Assembly: GCF_029961185.1 (NCBI RefSeq)
Contig: NZ_JASBQQ010000001.1
Location: forward strand, 724,552-788,551
Origin: Albidovulum aestuarii
GTDB taxonomy: Bacteria; Pseudomonadota; Alphaproteobacteria; Rhodobacterales; Rhodobacteraceae
Length of the DNA: 64,000 bases
Direction: 5' to 3'
Shown here one piece after another: positions 16,698 to 24,723 of this stretch; position 1 is the stretch's first letter, and every line of letters starts with the position of its first letter. Made by a program: the position numbers and the translations under genes. Under the pieces are notes generated by a model, which had not been told where the DNA came from, searched no databases, and saw nothing but the letters and a program-made list of their open reading frames with translations.

Positions 16698-18374
16698 ATG
16701 AAACAGCTCGTCAGAGCGCGGTCGAACTCCGCAGATCCCTCTTGCCGTATTCTGGCGCTTCGGTCGGCCATGCAGCGTTTCTCGCGCGAGGAAGATGGGT
16801 CTTTGATCATCTTCGGGCTGTTCGCCTTTGTGATGATGCTCCTTCTCGCCGGCATTTCTCTGGACCTCATGCGGTTCGAGGAACGCCGCACACGCCTGCA
16901 GGCAACGGTCGACCGGGCTTCGCTCGCAGCTGCTGACCGTCAACAGACCTTGCCGCCCAAAGAAGTGGTCAAGGACTATTTCCGCAAGGCCGGTCTCAAG
17001 CCGCCCGCAGACAACGAGATCATCGTGACCGAGGGCGCGTATGGCGAGTTCCGCCGTGTCCAGGTGAATACGTCCGAACAGATGCCGACATGGTTCATGA
17101 CGCTTGTCGGCGTTGACGAACTGTCGACACCGGCGGCATCCGTTGCTGAGGAAAGCATCGGTCAGATCGAGATTTCGCTAATTCTCGACATTTCGGGATC
17201 AATGGGCAGCAACCAACGGCTGGTTAACCTGAAACCCGCCGCCAAGCAGTTCGTGGACCAGATGTTCGACGGGACGGAAGGCGGCAAAGTCTCGATTTCG
17301 ATCGTGCCGTATTCGACCCAGGTCGCGATGAGCGATGAACTGGCGTCTTACTTCAACCTGTCGAGCGAGCACAGCTATTCGAACTGCATCGAGTTCACTT
17401 CAGGCGATTTCACCCGCACATCGCTCGACTTCGGGACAAACCCCGGCGACCGCGTCTATCAGCGCAACGGGCATTTCGATCCGTTCTATAAGAGCCGTCC
17501 GACGACCCTCCTGAACTGCCGCAACACATCAAGTGCCGAGATCCTTCCCTTCGGTGGCAACCGTGACGCGCTGAAGGCCCATATCGACGGTCTGAGCGCC
17601 GCGGGGAACACCTCAATCGACATCGGCATGAAATGGGGCGCAGCCTTGCTGGATCCTTCGATGGCGGGCGTTGTGGACGGCATGATCGATGCCAACAAGC
17701 TCCCGGTAGAATTTTCGGATCGCCCCTATCCGTTCGACACCGAAGGAGGCAACGGCGAGTCCGTCAAGGTCATCGTGCTGATGACCGACGGGCAGAACAC
17801 GACGGAATATCGGCTCGACGACAACTTCTCCGGCAAGCCGGGTGGCGTTGACAGTCGCCTCTACTCTAACACCTGGTATCAATCCAACCAGCCGGGCGAC
17901 AAACGGCAGTACTCCTACTACGACCCCAACCGTTCGAGCAGCAACAAGTACTACTCGTTCCACACCCAAAGCTGGCTTGCCGAACCCTTTGGAGACAACA
18001 GTGGCGATCTTGGTGATGCAGTCCCCATGACCTGGCCCGAAGTCTGGAACGACATGTCTATCCGGTACTTCGCGGACAATATCGTCTACGACGCTACGGG
18101 TTCGAGTTCCCAGCGCAACTACTTCCGCAACGCGCCATACAACGGCTATTCGTCGACCAAGGACTCGACGGTGACGGCAATGTGCGACCTCGCCAAGTCG
18201 AAAAAGGTGCGAATCTACACAATCTCGTTTGAGGCGCCGACCTCGGGTCAGCAGCTTCTCCAGAATTGCGCGACCACGACATCGCACCACTTCGCCGTGT
18301 CAGGGGCAAGCGGCATCAGTGACGCGTTCTTCAACATTGCGACATCGATTAACAAGTTGAGGCTTACCCAGTGA
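16698..18374 (+). CDS. TadG-like pilus-assembly protein with von Willebrand A domain
   Basis: A 558-residue surface or envelope protein. The N-terminus has the TadE/TadG pattern: EEDGS directly before one hydrophobic helix (about residues 34-56), then an extracytoplasmic region. A vWA domain begins near residue 157 with the metal-site motif DISGSMG (164-170) and contains VIVLMTDGQNT. The middle is rich in Ser, Asn and Tyr. ATG 16698 follows AAGG. The next gene starts within its stop codon, so the three tad-like genes form one operon. Likely role: minor pseudopilin or adhesin for Flp-type pili. Confidence 0.85.
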   Translation: MKQLVRARSNSADPSCRILALRSAMQRFSREEDGSLIIFGLFAFVMMLLLAGISLDLMRFEERRTRLQATVDRASLAAADRQQTLPPKEVVKDYFRKAGLKPPADNEIIVTEGAYGEFRRVQVNTSEQMPTWFMTLVGVDELSTPAASVAEESIGQIEISLILDISGSMGSNQRLVNLKPAAKQFVDQMFDGTEGGKVSISIVPYSTQVAMSDELASYFNLSSEHSYSNCIEFTSGDFTRTSLDFGTNPGDRVYQRNGHFDPFYKSRPTTLLNCRNTSSAEILPFGGNRDALKAHIDGLSAAGNTSIDIGMKWGAALLDPSMAGVVDGMIDANKLPVEFSDRPYPFDTEGGNGESVKVIVLMTDGQNTTEYRLDDNFSGKPGGVDSRLYSNTWYQSNQPGDKRQYSYYDPNRSSSNKYYSFHTQSWLAEPFGDNSGDLGDAVPMTWPEVWNDMSIRYFADNIVYDATGSSSQRNYFRNAPYNGYSSTKDSTVTAMCDLAKSKKVRIYTISFEAPTSGQQLLQNCATTTSHHFAVSGASGISDAFFNIATSINKLRLTQ

Positions 18375-18934
18375 CGATCCGTATAACAGCATCAGTGCGC
18401 GACTGGCTCGCGCGCAAGGCCCGGGACGAGGAAGGTTCCTCAACAATCCCGTTCATCATGTTCCTGCCTTTCTTCATGATGCTGATCCTTTCATCGCTTG
18501 AGATGGGCGTGCTCATGATGCGGCATGTCATGCTGGAACGGGCACTCGACCTGTCGGTCCGTGACCTGCGCCTTGGAAACTGGAGCAACCCGACACACGA
18601 CTCATTCAAGAAGGTTGTCTGCAACCGTGCCGGCGTCATTCCCGATTGCATGAACGCCATTCTCGTCGAACTTCGGCCCGTCAGCACGGTGACGTGGCAA
18701 CCGCTCTCGTCGGGCCCGACCTGCGTGGACCGGGCCGCCCCGATGCTGCCCGAGGATATGCCGGAATTCGACCCGGGCGAAGGCGATGAAATGATGCTGA
18801 TCCGCGCCTGCATCAAGGTTGATCCCGTATTCCCGACCACTGGGCTCGGGATGCACCTGCCGAAGGACAATACCGGGGCCTATGCGCTGGTTTCGGCTAC
18901 TGCCTTTGTGAACGAACCGGATCGGGGGACCTGA
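18371..18934 (+). CDS. TadE-like minor pseudopilin
   Basis: A 187-residue protein with DEEGSSTIPF leading into a single hydrophobic helix at about residues 24-48, the TadE/TadF signature. The rest is exported, with two cysteine-containing stretches that may form disulfides. It starts with GTG at 18371 in a 4-bp overlap (GTGA) with the TadG-like stop, so it is translationally coupled. Probably a minor component of the same pilus as its neighbours. Confidence 0.8.
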   Translation: MTIRITASVRDWLARKARDEEGSSTIPFIMFLPFFMMLILSSLEMGVLMMRHVMLERALDLSVRDLRLGNWSNPTHDSFKKVVCNRAGVIPDCMNAILVELRPVSTVTWQPLSSGPTCVDRAAPMLPEDMPEFDPGEGDEMMLIRACIKVDPVFPTTGLGMHLPKDNTGAYALVSATAFVNEPDRGT

Positions 18935-18935
18935 C

Positions 18936-19616
18936 ATGTCAATTTTATCCCGTCTGAAGCTGCGGACATCAAGGTTTGTCGATGAAACCGAGGGCAACAT
19001 GCCGATCGAGGGGCTTTATGCCGCGATCCTGCTCTTGTGGTGGTATGTCGCTTCGTTTCAGTTCTTCGATGCGTTCCGCCAAAAGAACGTCAACCTGAAG
19101 GCCGCTTACACAATCGCGGACCTCGTCTCGCGTCAGAACACGTCGGTCGACGCGGACTATATCGACGGCTTGCACACGCTGTTTGACTACCTGACCTTCT
19201 CAAACAAGCCCACTTGGGTACGGGTATCCAGCGTTTCGTTTAACTCGACCGACAACAAATACAAAGTCGCCTGGTCTTACGCGTCTGGCAACACACAGGG
19301 TCATTCGGATGCCAGTATCCAGGCCGAAAAGAACCAGATCCCAACAATGCCGGAAGGCGACTTCGTGATCATCGTCGAAACCAACATGGCCTATGAACCG
19401 ATCTTCAACATCGGGCTCAATGCACACTGGTACACGACCTTTATTCCGACCCGTCCGCGTTTCGTGCCTTGTGTGCCGTTCAACCGCCACGATGGTTCGC
19501 TGGAAGCCTGCGTTTACGATACCAGTGTCGACCCGGACGGCGAAGTGCACGATGACGGTGCCATCAACCTGACGGTCGATACGGATGACAGCAGCGGGAC
19601 CGGCAGCGGAACCTGA
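18936..19616 (+). CDS. TadE/TadG-like exported protein
   Basis: A 226-residue protein beginning just after the previous stop. An N-terminal ETEGNMPIEG precedes a hydrophobic, Trp-rich helix (about residues 27-45), which resembles a TadE anchor with a modified signal region. The C-terminus is acidic and ends in a Ser/Gly/Thr tail. Position as third gene of the operon supports a pilus role; sequence alone is weaker than for its neighbours. Confidence 0.7.
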   Translation: MSILSRLKLRTSRFVDETEGNMPIEGLYAAILLLWWYVASFQFFDAFRQKNVNLKAAYTIADLVSRQNTSVDADYIDGLHTLFDYLTFSNKPTWVRVSSVSFNSTDNKYKVAWSYASGNTQGHSDASIQAEKNQIPTMPEGDFVIIVETNMAYEPIFNIGLNAHWYTTFIPTRPRFVPCVPFNRHDGSLEACVYDTSVDPDGEVHDDGAINLTVDTDDSSGTGSGT

Positions 19617-19640
19617 TCTGACGACCGAAACACGTTTGGC

Positions 19641-19665
19641 GCCGCCTGCTAAAACAGCGGGCGGC
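19641..19665 (+). terminator. Hairpin after the tad-like operon
   Basis: GCCGCCTGCT pairs with AGCGGGCGGC around an AAAAC loop: a 10-bp stem with one G-T pair. It lies between the convergent tad-like operon and the next minus-strand gene. No T run follows. Confidence 0.6.
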
Positions 19666-19674
19666 GTTGCCCGT

Positions 19675-20163
19675 TCAGGAGGCGCCCGCCGCGCCGCGAC
19701 GCGCTGCAATGATATCGGCCATGGCACGCCCCTCGCTGCCCGAGATAACGCCCCCAACCCCGACCCGCCTTCCCAGACGCCACCAAAGCCCCGGTGCCCA
19801 GACCCGCGGCTGCGCGGAGTTCAGACGCAAGACGAAACCGTTCGACGGTTTGAATGCGAAAATACCGCGCTCGACGCTTTCGATCTGATCAAGCCGCGCC
19901 ACAAGCGTACCGTCGGTGTCCATCAGCGCCTCATCTGTCAGAACCAGCCCGTGTCCGGTCGCCCGGAACATGCGGACGCAACCTGCCAGCGCGATGACGC
20001 CGAAAATCACAAGCATGATCTGCAGGCCCGCCGATTCCGGCGGTCGAAGGAAGGCCAACAGTTCCAGCAGCACCCCAAGTGTTGCCATGACACCTGTCGC
20101 GAAAAAACGGCGCGGAACTGACGGTGTTATGCTGGCCAATATCTCCGGCTGCCGCTCTTCCAT
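19675..20163 (-). CDS. Hypothetical membrane protein
   Basis: A 162-residue protein I do not recognise by name. Two hydrophobic segments (about residues 20-36 and 42-60) are followed by a soluble part with beta-rich character (HGLVLTDEALMDTDGTLVARL...FVLRLN) that could be a PH-like fold. ATG 20163 follows GAGGAG; an in-frame upstream start would have no ribosome site. Convergent with the tad-like operon and divergent from pirin. Confidence 0.7.
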   Translation of the reverse strand: MEERQPEILASITPSVPRRFFATGVMATLGVLLELLAFLRPPESAGLQIMLVIFGVIALAGCVRMFRATGHGLVLTDEALMDTDGTLVARLDQIESVERGIFAFKPSNGFVLRLNSAQPRVWAPGLWWRLGRRVGVGGVISGSEGRAMADIIAARRGAAGAS

Positions 20164-20288
20164 CCGCTTCTCCTCGCGTCGCGCCCTGTGCGCCGAAGCA
20201 CAAGCCATGTTGAGACCGGGCGCGAAACCCCAATGTGCCGTCGTCGTTTTGCCCCTATATTAGGGCCATCGCAACAGGAGAAGCCCGA

Positions 20289-21200
20289 ATGTCGATCCGT
20301 CCCGTTCTCGAAACCCGCGCGGCCCGCCCGACGATGGAAGGCGCAGGCGTGCACTTGCATCGTGCCTTCGGCTTTCAGGACCCGACCGAACTGGACCCGT
20401 TCCTGCTGTTTGACGATTTCCGAAATGAGCGGCCGGAGGATTACCTGCGCGGATTTCCATGGCATCCCCATCGTGGGATTGAGACGATTACCTATGTGCT
20501 GGCGGGCACCGTCGAGCACGGCGACAGCCTCGGTAATACCGGGCGACTGGGCGCGGGCGATGTACAGTGGATGACCGCCGGGTCCGGGATCATGCATCAG
20601 GAAATGCCGCTTGGGAACGCCAAGGGGCAGATGCACGGCTTTCAGCTCTGGGCCAATCTGCCCGCGTCGCTGAAGATGACCGCCCCGCGCTATCAGGACG
20701 TGAAATCACCGGATATCCCCGAAATCACCGATGATGACGGCACGGTGGTGCGGGTCATCGTCGGAACTTTCTGGGGTCGGACCGGCCCCGTCGATGGCAT
20801 AGCCGCCGAACCGCAATACCTCGACATCTCCGTCCCGGCAGGAGTGAAAAAGACATTCAAGGTGGACACTTACCGGCGCGCCTTCGCCTATGTCTTCGAA
20901 GGGTCCGGACGCTTTTCTGACGCGTCCCGACCGCAGGGCGTCCTACTGGAAAAGGAGGTGATGGGTGAGGAGGTCAACATCCGCGACATGTCGGGCAATC
21001 GTACGCTGATCCGCTTCGGCACCGGCGACGAGGTGACGGTACAGGCAGGCGATCACGGCATCCGGTTCCTGTTGATCTCCGGCGCGCCGCTCGAAGAACC
21101 TGTCGCCTGGCATGGGCCCATCGTGATGAACACCAAGGCCGAGCTGATGCAGGCCATGTCCGACCTCAGGAACGGCACATTCATCCGCCCAGCCAAGTAG
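20289..21200 (+). CDS. Pirin family protein
   Basis: A 303-residue bicupin. The N-terminal cupin carries the iron ligands in FPWHPHRGIETITYVLAG and EHGDSLGN, with MHQEMP completing the site; the C-terminal cupin follows with the RAFAYVFEGSG block. Bacterial pirins have been linked to quercetinase activity, pyruvate dehydrogenase control and oxidative stress. Start ATG 20289 is 7 bp after AGGAG. It stands alone and is followed by two large palindromes. Confidence 0.92.
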   Translation: MSIRPVLETRAARPTMEGAGVHLHRAFGFQDPTELDPFLLFDDFRNERPEDYLRGFPWHPHRGIETITYVLAGTVEHGDSLGNTGRLGAGDVQWMTAGSGIMHQEMPLGNAKGQMHGFQLWANLPASLKMTAPRYQDVKSPDIPEITDDDGTVVRVIVGTFWGRTGPVDGIAAEPQYLDISVPAGVKKTFKVDTYRRAFAYVFEGSGRFSDASRPQGVLLEKEVMGEEVNIRDMSGNRTLIRFGTGDEVTVQAGDHGIRFLLISGAPLEEPVAWHGPIVMNTKAELMQAMSDLRNGTFIRPAK

Positions 21201-21206
21201 GGGGAA

Positions 21207-21277
21207 CCGGTGGAAAAGTTATGACCAAAACTTTTCCACCGGACCGGAATAATTTTGATCCAAAATTATTCCGGTCC
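21207..21277. repeat. Two tandem perfect palindromes (14-bp and 17-bp stems)
   Basis: CCGGTGGAAAAGTT (21207-21220) pairs perfectly with 21229-21242 around an 8-base loop. GGACCGGAATAATTTTG (21241-21257) pairs perfectly with 21261-21277 around the loop ATC. The two share GG at 21241-21242, so both cannot be complete at once. They fill the gap between convergent pirin and TetR genes and probably act as a bidirectional terminator. Confidence 0.85.
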
Positions 21278-21278
21278 T

Positions 21279-21866
21279 TCAGGCCGCAACGGCCTTCCTG
21301 ACCATGTCCCAGTAGATGTCGCCAACGCTGTCGCGGCTCAACCTTCCGCCTTCCCGGTACCAAGTATTGACCCCGGTCAGCATGGCGATGATGGCGAGGG
21401 TCGCGAGTTTTGTGTCCGGAGTTGAAAATGCGCCTGCCTCGTGGCCCGCGCGTAAAATCCGCTCCAGCCGGTTTTCATATTCGCGCCTTAAGCCTTCAAT
21501 GATTGCGAAATTCTCCTCCCCGAGATTTCGCAACTCCATGTAGGACAGGAAAACCGCGTCCGGCCGGTCGAGATTGAACCGGATATGAAAACGGACGAAG
21601 GCCTCAAGCCGGTCCAGTTGCGTCCCGCCAGTCGCCTCCGCGTCCCATGCGACGATCAGATCGTCCATATGGCTTTTCAGAAGTTCGAAAAGCAGCGTCT
21701 CCTTGTCGGGCGTGTAAAGGTAGAGCGCCCCCGCCTGAACCCCGACCTCACCCGCGATCTGGCGCATGGACACGGCGGCATACCCATGACGGGCAAATAG
21801 CTTCAACGCAGCCGCACGAATGCGGGGACCAGTGATTTCAGAATGCGATCCGGTTTTTCGTGCCAT
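21279..21866 (-). CDS. TetR/AcrR-family regulator
   Basis: A 195-residue repressor. The N-terminal HTH is at about residues 11-57 (RIRAAALKLFARHGYAAVSM...VGVQAGALYLY), followed by a helical ligand domain with the TetR_C-type FLSYMELRNL...RREYENRLERIL stretch. ATG 21866 is 15 bp from a perfect inverted repeat that is probably its operator, suggesting autorepression. The divergent lipoprotein gene may also be controlled. Ligand unknown; related regulators respond to acyl-CoAs. Confidence 0.88.
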   Translation of the reverse strand: MARKTGSHSEITGPRIRAAALKLFARHGYAAVSMRQIAGEVGVQAGALYLYTPDKETLLFELLKSHMDDLIVAWDAEATGGTQLDRLEAFVRFHIRFNLDRPDAVFLSYMELRNLGEENFAIIEGLRREYENRLERILRAGHEAGAFSTPDTKLATLAIIAMLTGVNTWYREGGRLSRDSVGDIYWDMVRKAVAA

Positions 21867-21880
21867 GGCCCTATGTTATA

Positions 21881-21894
21881 TGAACAAACGTTCA
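21881..21894. promoter_or_regulatory. Candidate TetR operator
   Basis: TGAAC-AAAC-GTTCA is a perfect inverted repeat of 5-bp arms immediately upstream of the TetR start codon and between divergent genes. Position and symmetry suit an autoregulatory operator. Confidence 0.5.
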
Positions 21895-21973
21895 ATACAA
21901 GCGCGATGCGCCACAGGCGCTTGTCCTGAGCGCAGAGCAGAGAGTAAAGTCGCCCCGCCAACCGGAGACCCCG

Positions 21974-22204
21974 ATGCGATCTGTGACCCTTCTCTGCGTT
22001 CTCCTGCCCGTTGTTCTTTCAGGCTGCGCCGCGTTGCCCAAACGGGATCGCGCGGCGGCGACCCAGGCGGACTGGCCGGTCCTGCTGACGATCGAGGACC
22101 TCACCGCCCCGCCCCCCGCCGAAGCCGACCCGACCGAGGCGCTGGAGGCCCGCGCAGCGGCATTGCGGGCGCGGGCGGCACTGCTCGCCGCCACGGATAT
22201 CTAG
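21974..22204 (+). CDS. Small outer-envelope lipoprotein
   Basis: A 76-residue protein with a lipoprotein signal peptide: a basic start (MRS), hydrophobic core, and lipobox LSGC with Cys at about residue 18. The mature part is Ala-rich with a C-terminal helix EALEARAAALRARAALLA. ATG 21974 follows CGGAG. It lies about 105 bp before hom and may be co-transcribed. Function unknown. Confidence 0.8.
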   Translation: MRSVTLLCVLLPVVLSGCAALPKRDRAAATQADWPVLLTIEDLTAPPPAEADPTEALEARAAALRARAALLAATDI

Positions 22205-22309
22205 GCCCTAAGGCGCAGTGCGGCACCCGACAGATTGCATGCGCCCGCGCGAAAGGCTAACACCGCGCGACGATTGGCGCTGAGCCGACCCTTTCTGACG
22301 GAGTTTCCC

Positions 22310-23596
22310 ATGTCCAACCCCCTGCGTCTTGGCATCGCCGGCCTCGGCACGGTGGGCATCGGCACTGTCAAGATCGTGCAGAACCACGCCGACCTTCTCG
22401 CCCGCCGGACCGGACGGGCCATTTCAATTTCCGCTGTCTCGGCCCGCAGCCGCACGAAGAACCGCGATGCCGACCTTTCTGCATACGGCTGGGAGGACGA
22501 TCCCGTCGCGCTCGCCAAACGCGAGGATGTCGATGTCTTCGTCGAGTTGATGGGCGGTGAAAACGGTGTGGCCAAGGCCTCGATCGAGGCCGCCATTGCT
22601 GCCGGCAAAGACGTCGTCACCGCCAACAAGGCGCTTCTGGCCGTCCATGGTCAGGAACTCGCAGTGGCCGCCGAGGCCAAAGGCCGGGTGATCCGATTTG
22701 AGGCCGCGGTGGCGGGTGGCATCCCCGTCGTAAAGGCGCTGACCGAAGGGCTCGCGGGCAATGAAATCCGCCGCGTCATGGGCGTGATGAACGGCACCTG
22801 CAACTACATCCTTACCCGGATGGAAAATGCCGGCCTGCCTTACGCAGAGGTTTTCGAGGAAGCACGCCAACTGGGCTATCTGGAGGCCGACCCCAATCTC
22901 GACGTCGGCGGCATCGATGCCGGTCACAAGCTGAGCCTTCTGGCTTCCATCGCTTTCGGCACCAAGGTGTCGTTCGACGCAGTGGAACTGGAAGGGATCG
23001 GCCGCATCTCTATCGACGATATCCGCCGCGCCGCGGACATGGATTTCCGCATCAAGCTTTTGGGCGTCGCGCAGATGACCGGACGTGGCCTTGAACAGCG
23101 CATGTCGCCATGCCTCGTTCCCGCCGACAGCCCGCTGGGCCAGTTGCAGGGGGGCACCAATATGGTTGTCCTCGAAGGCGACAGCGTCGGCCAGATCGTG
23201 CTGCGCGGTCCGGGCGCGGGCGAAGGCCCGACCGCCTCTGCTGTAATGGCCGATGTCGTCGAGATTGCGCGCGGCTGCCGGGTGTCCACCTTCGGCCAGC
23301 CTGCGACCTCGCTTGCCGATCCGGTGCCAGCCAAGGCCACCGCGCCCGCGCCCTACTACCTGCGCATGGAACTGTCCGACAAGCCGGGCGCGCTCGCCAA
23401 GGTGGCGACGATCCTTGGTGAGGAAGGCGTCTCCATCGACCGGATGCGGCAATACGGACATGCTGATACTGATGCCCCGGTGCTGATCGTCACGCATAAG
23501 ACGACCCGCGACTCGGTCAATCACGCGTTCAAACGCCTGCCTGCGACCGGTGTCGTCATCGGCGAACCGGTGGCGATCCGCATCGAAACCGTCTGA
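22310..23596 (+). CDS. hom: Homoserine dehydrogenase
   Basis: A 428-residue enzyme reducing aspartate semialdehyde to homoserine in threonine, methionine and isoleucine synthesis. The nucleotide motif GLGTVG is at residues 11-16, the catalytic region contains GIPVVKALTEG, NGTCNYILT and EADPNLDVGGIDAGHK, and an ACT regulatory domain ends the protein (about 350-428), implying feedback control by threonine. ATG 22310 follows GGAG; a frame extending to 22235 has no supporting ribosome site. glpX and recJ follow on the same strand. Confidence 0.96.
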   Translation: MSNPLRLGIAGLGTVGIGTVKIVQNHADLLARRTGRAISISAVSARSRTKNRDADLSAYGWEDDPVALAKREDVDVFVELMGGENGVAKASIEAAIAAGKDVVTANKALLAVHGQELAVAAEAKGRVIRFEAAVAGGIPVVKALTEGLAGNEIRRVMGVMNGTCNYILTRMENAGLPYAEVFEEARQLGYLEADPNLDVGGIDAGHKLSLLASIAFGTKVSFDAVELEGIGRISIDDIRRAADMDFRIKLLGVAQMTGRGLEQRMSPCLVPADSPLGQLQGGTNMVVLEGDSVGQIVLRGPGAGEGPTASAVMADVVEIARGCRVSTFGQPATSLADPVPAKATAPAPYYLRMELSDKPGALAKVATILGEEGVSIDRMRQYGHADTDAPVLIVTHKTTRDSVNHAFKRLPATGVVIGEPVAIRIETV

Positions 23597-23672
23597 CGGC
23601 GAGTCCCGGGGGCCTTGCCCTGCCGGGCCCTGACCGGCTAGATGCCTGAAACCGATCTTACAGGGACAGACA

Positions 23673-24638
23673 ATGGCCGACGCCCAGGAATTTCACGACC
23701 GCATGCTTTCGCTGGGCCTCGCCCGCGTCTCCGAAGCTGCCGCCCATGCTTCCGCCCGACTGATCGGGCGCGGGGATGAAAAGGCCGCCGATCAGGCTGC
23801 GGTCAACGCGATGCGCGACCAGCTCAATCTCCTCGACATCAAGGGTACTGTCGTCATCGGCGAGGGCGAGCGCGACGAGGCGCCGATGCTTTATATCGGC
23901 GAGGAAGTGGGCACCGGCAACGGGCCGGAAGTGGATATCGCGCTGGATCCGCTGGAAGGCACGACGCTGACCGCAAAGGACATGCCGAACGCCCTGACCG
24001 TCATCGCCATGGCTCCGCGCGGCACGCTTCTGCATGCGCCCGATGTCTATATGGACAAGCTCGCCATCGGCCCCGGCCTGCCGAAGAACGTGGTCAGCCT
24101 TGAGATGAGCCCGACTGAGCGTGTCGTGGAACTCGCCAAGGCCAAAAAGTGCAAGCCGACCGATATCACCGTCTGCGTCCTCGAACGCCCCCGGCATGAG
24201 GATATCGTGACCGAGATCCGCGCCACCGGCGCCGCGATCCGGCTGATCACCGATGGCGATGTCGCCGGTGTCATTCACTGCGCCGAAAGCGAGATCACCG
24301 GCATCGACATGTATATGGGCTCGGGCGGCGCGCCTGAGGGCGTACTGGCGGCCTCGGCGCTGAAATGCATGGGCGGGCAGATCTGGGGCCGGTTGCTGTT
24401 CCGAAACGACGACGAACGGGGCCGCGCCGCCAAGGCCGGCATCACCGACCTGAACCGCATCTATGCGCGGGACGAGATGGTGCGCGCCGATGTGATCTTC
24501 GCCGCGACCGGGGTCACCAACGGCTCCATCGTCCGCGGCGTGAAGCGCGAACCGAACTTCATCGAGACCGAGACGATCCTGATGCGGTCGAAGACCGGTT
24601 CTGTGCGCCGCATGATCTATCGTAACCCGATCCGCTGA
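23673..24638 (+). CDS. glpX: Fructose-1,6-bisphosphatase class II (GlpX)
   Basis: A 321-residue enzyme that hydrolyses fructose-1,6-bisphosphate in gluconeogenesis. Metal/substrate motifs are GEGERDEAP (63-71) and DPLEGTT (92-98), plus ITDGDVAG and GSGGAPEGV. Start ATG 23673. It sits between hom and recJ, an order I know from related Rhodobacterales. Confidence 0.95.
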   Translation: MADAQEFHDRMLSLGLARVSEAAAHASARLIGRGDEKAADQAAVNAMRDQLNLLDIKGTVVIGEGERDEAPMLYIGEEVGTGNGPEVDIALDPLEGTTLTAKDMPNALTVIAMAPRGTLLHAPDVYMDKLAIGPGLPKNVVSLEMSPTERVVELAKAKKCKPTDITVCVLERPRHEDIVTEIRATGAAIRLITDGDVAGVIHCAESEITGIDMYMGSGGAPEGVLAASALKCMGGQIWGRLLFRNDDERGRAAKAGITDLNRIYARDEMVRADVIFAATGVTNGSIVRGVKREPNFIETETILMRSKTGSVRRMIYRNPIR

Positions 24639-24723
24639 GCGAGCGGCCCGGCGCTAAGTCCCGCGCCGGCTTAAATGGACCAGGAAGTCGAGGCGGGGCC
24701 GGATGGCCCGCATCAGGAGGCGC

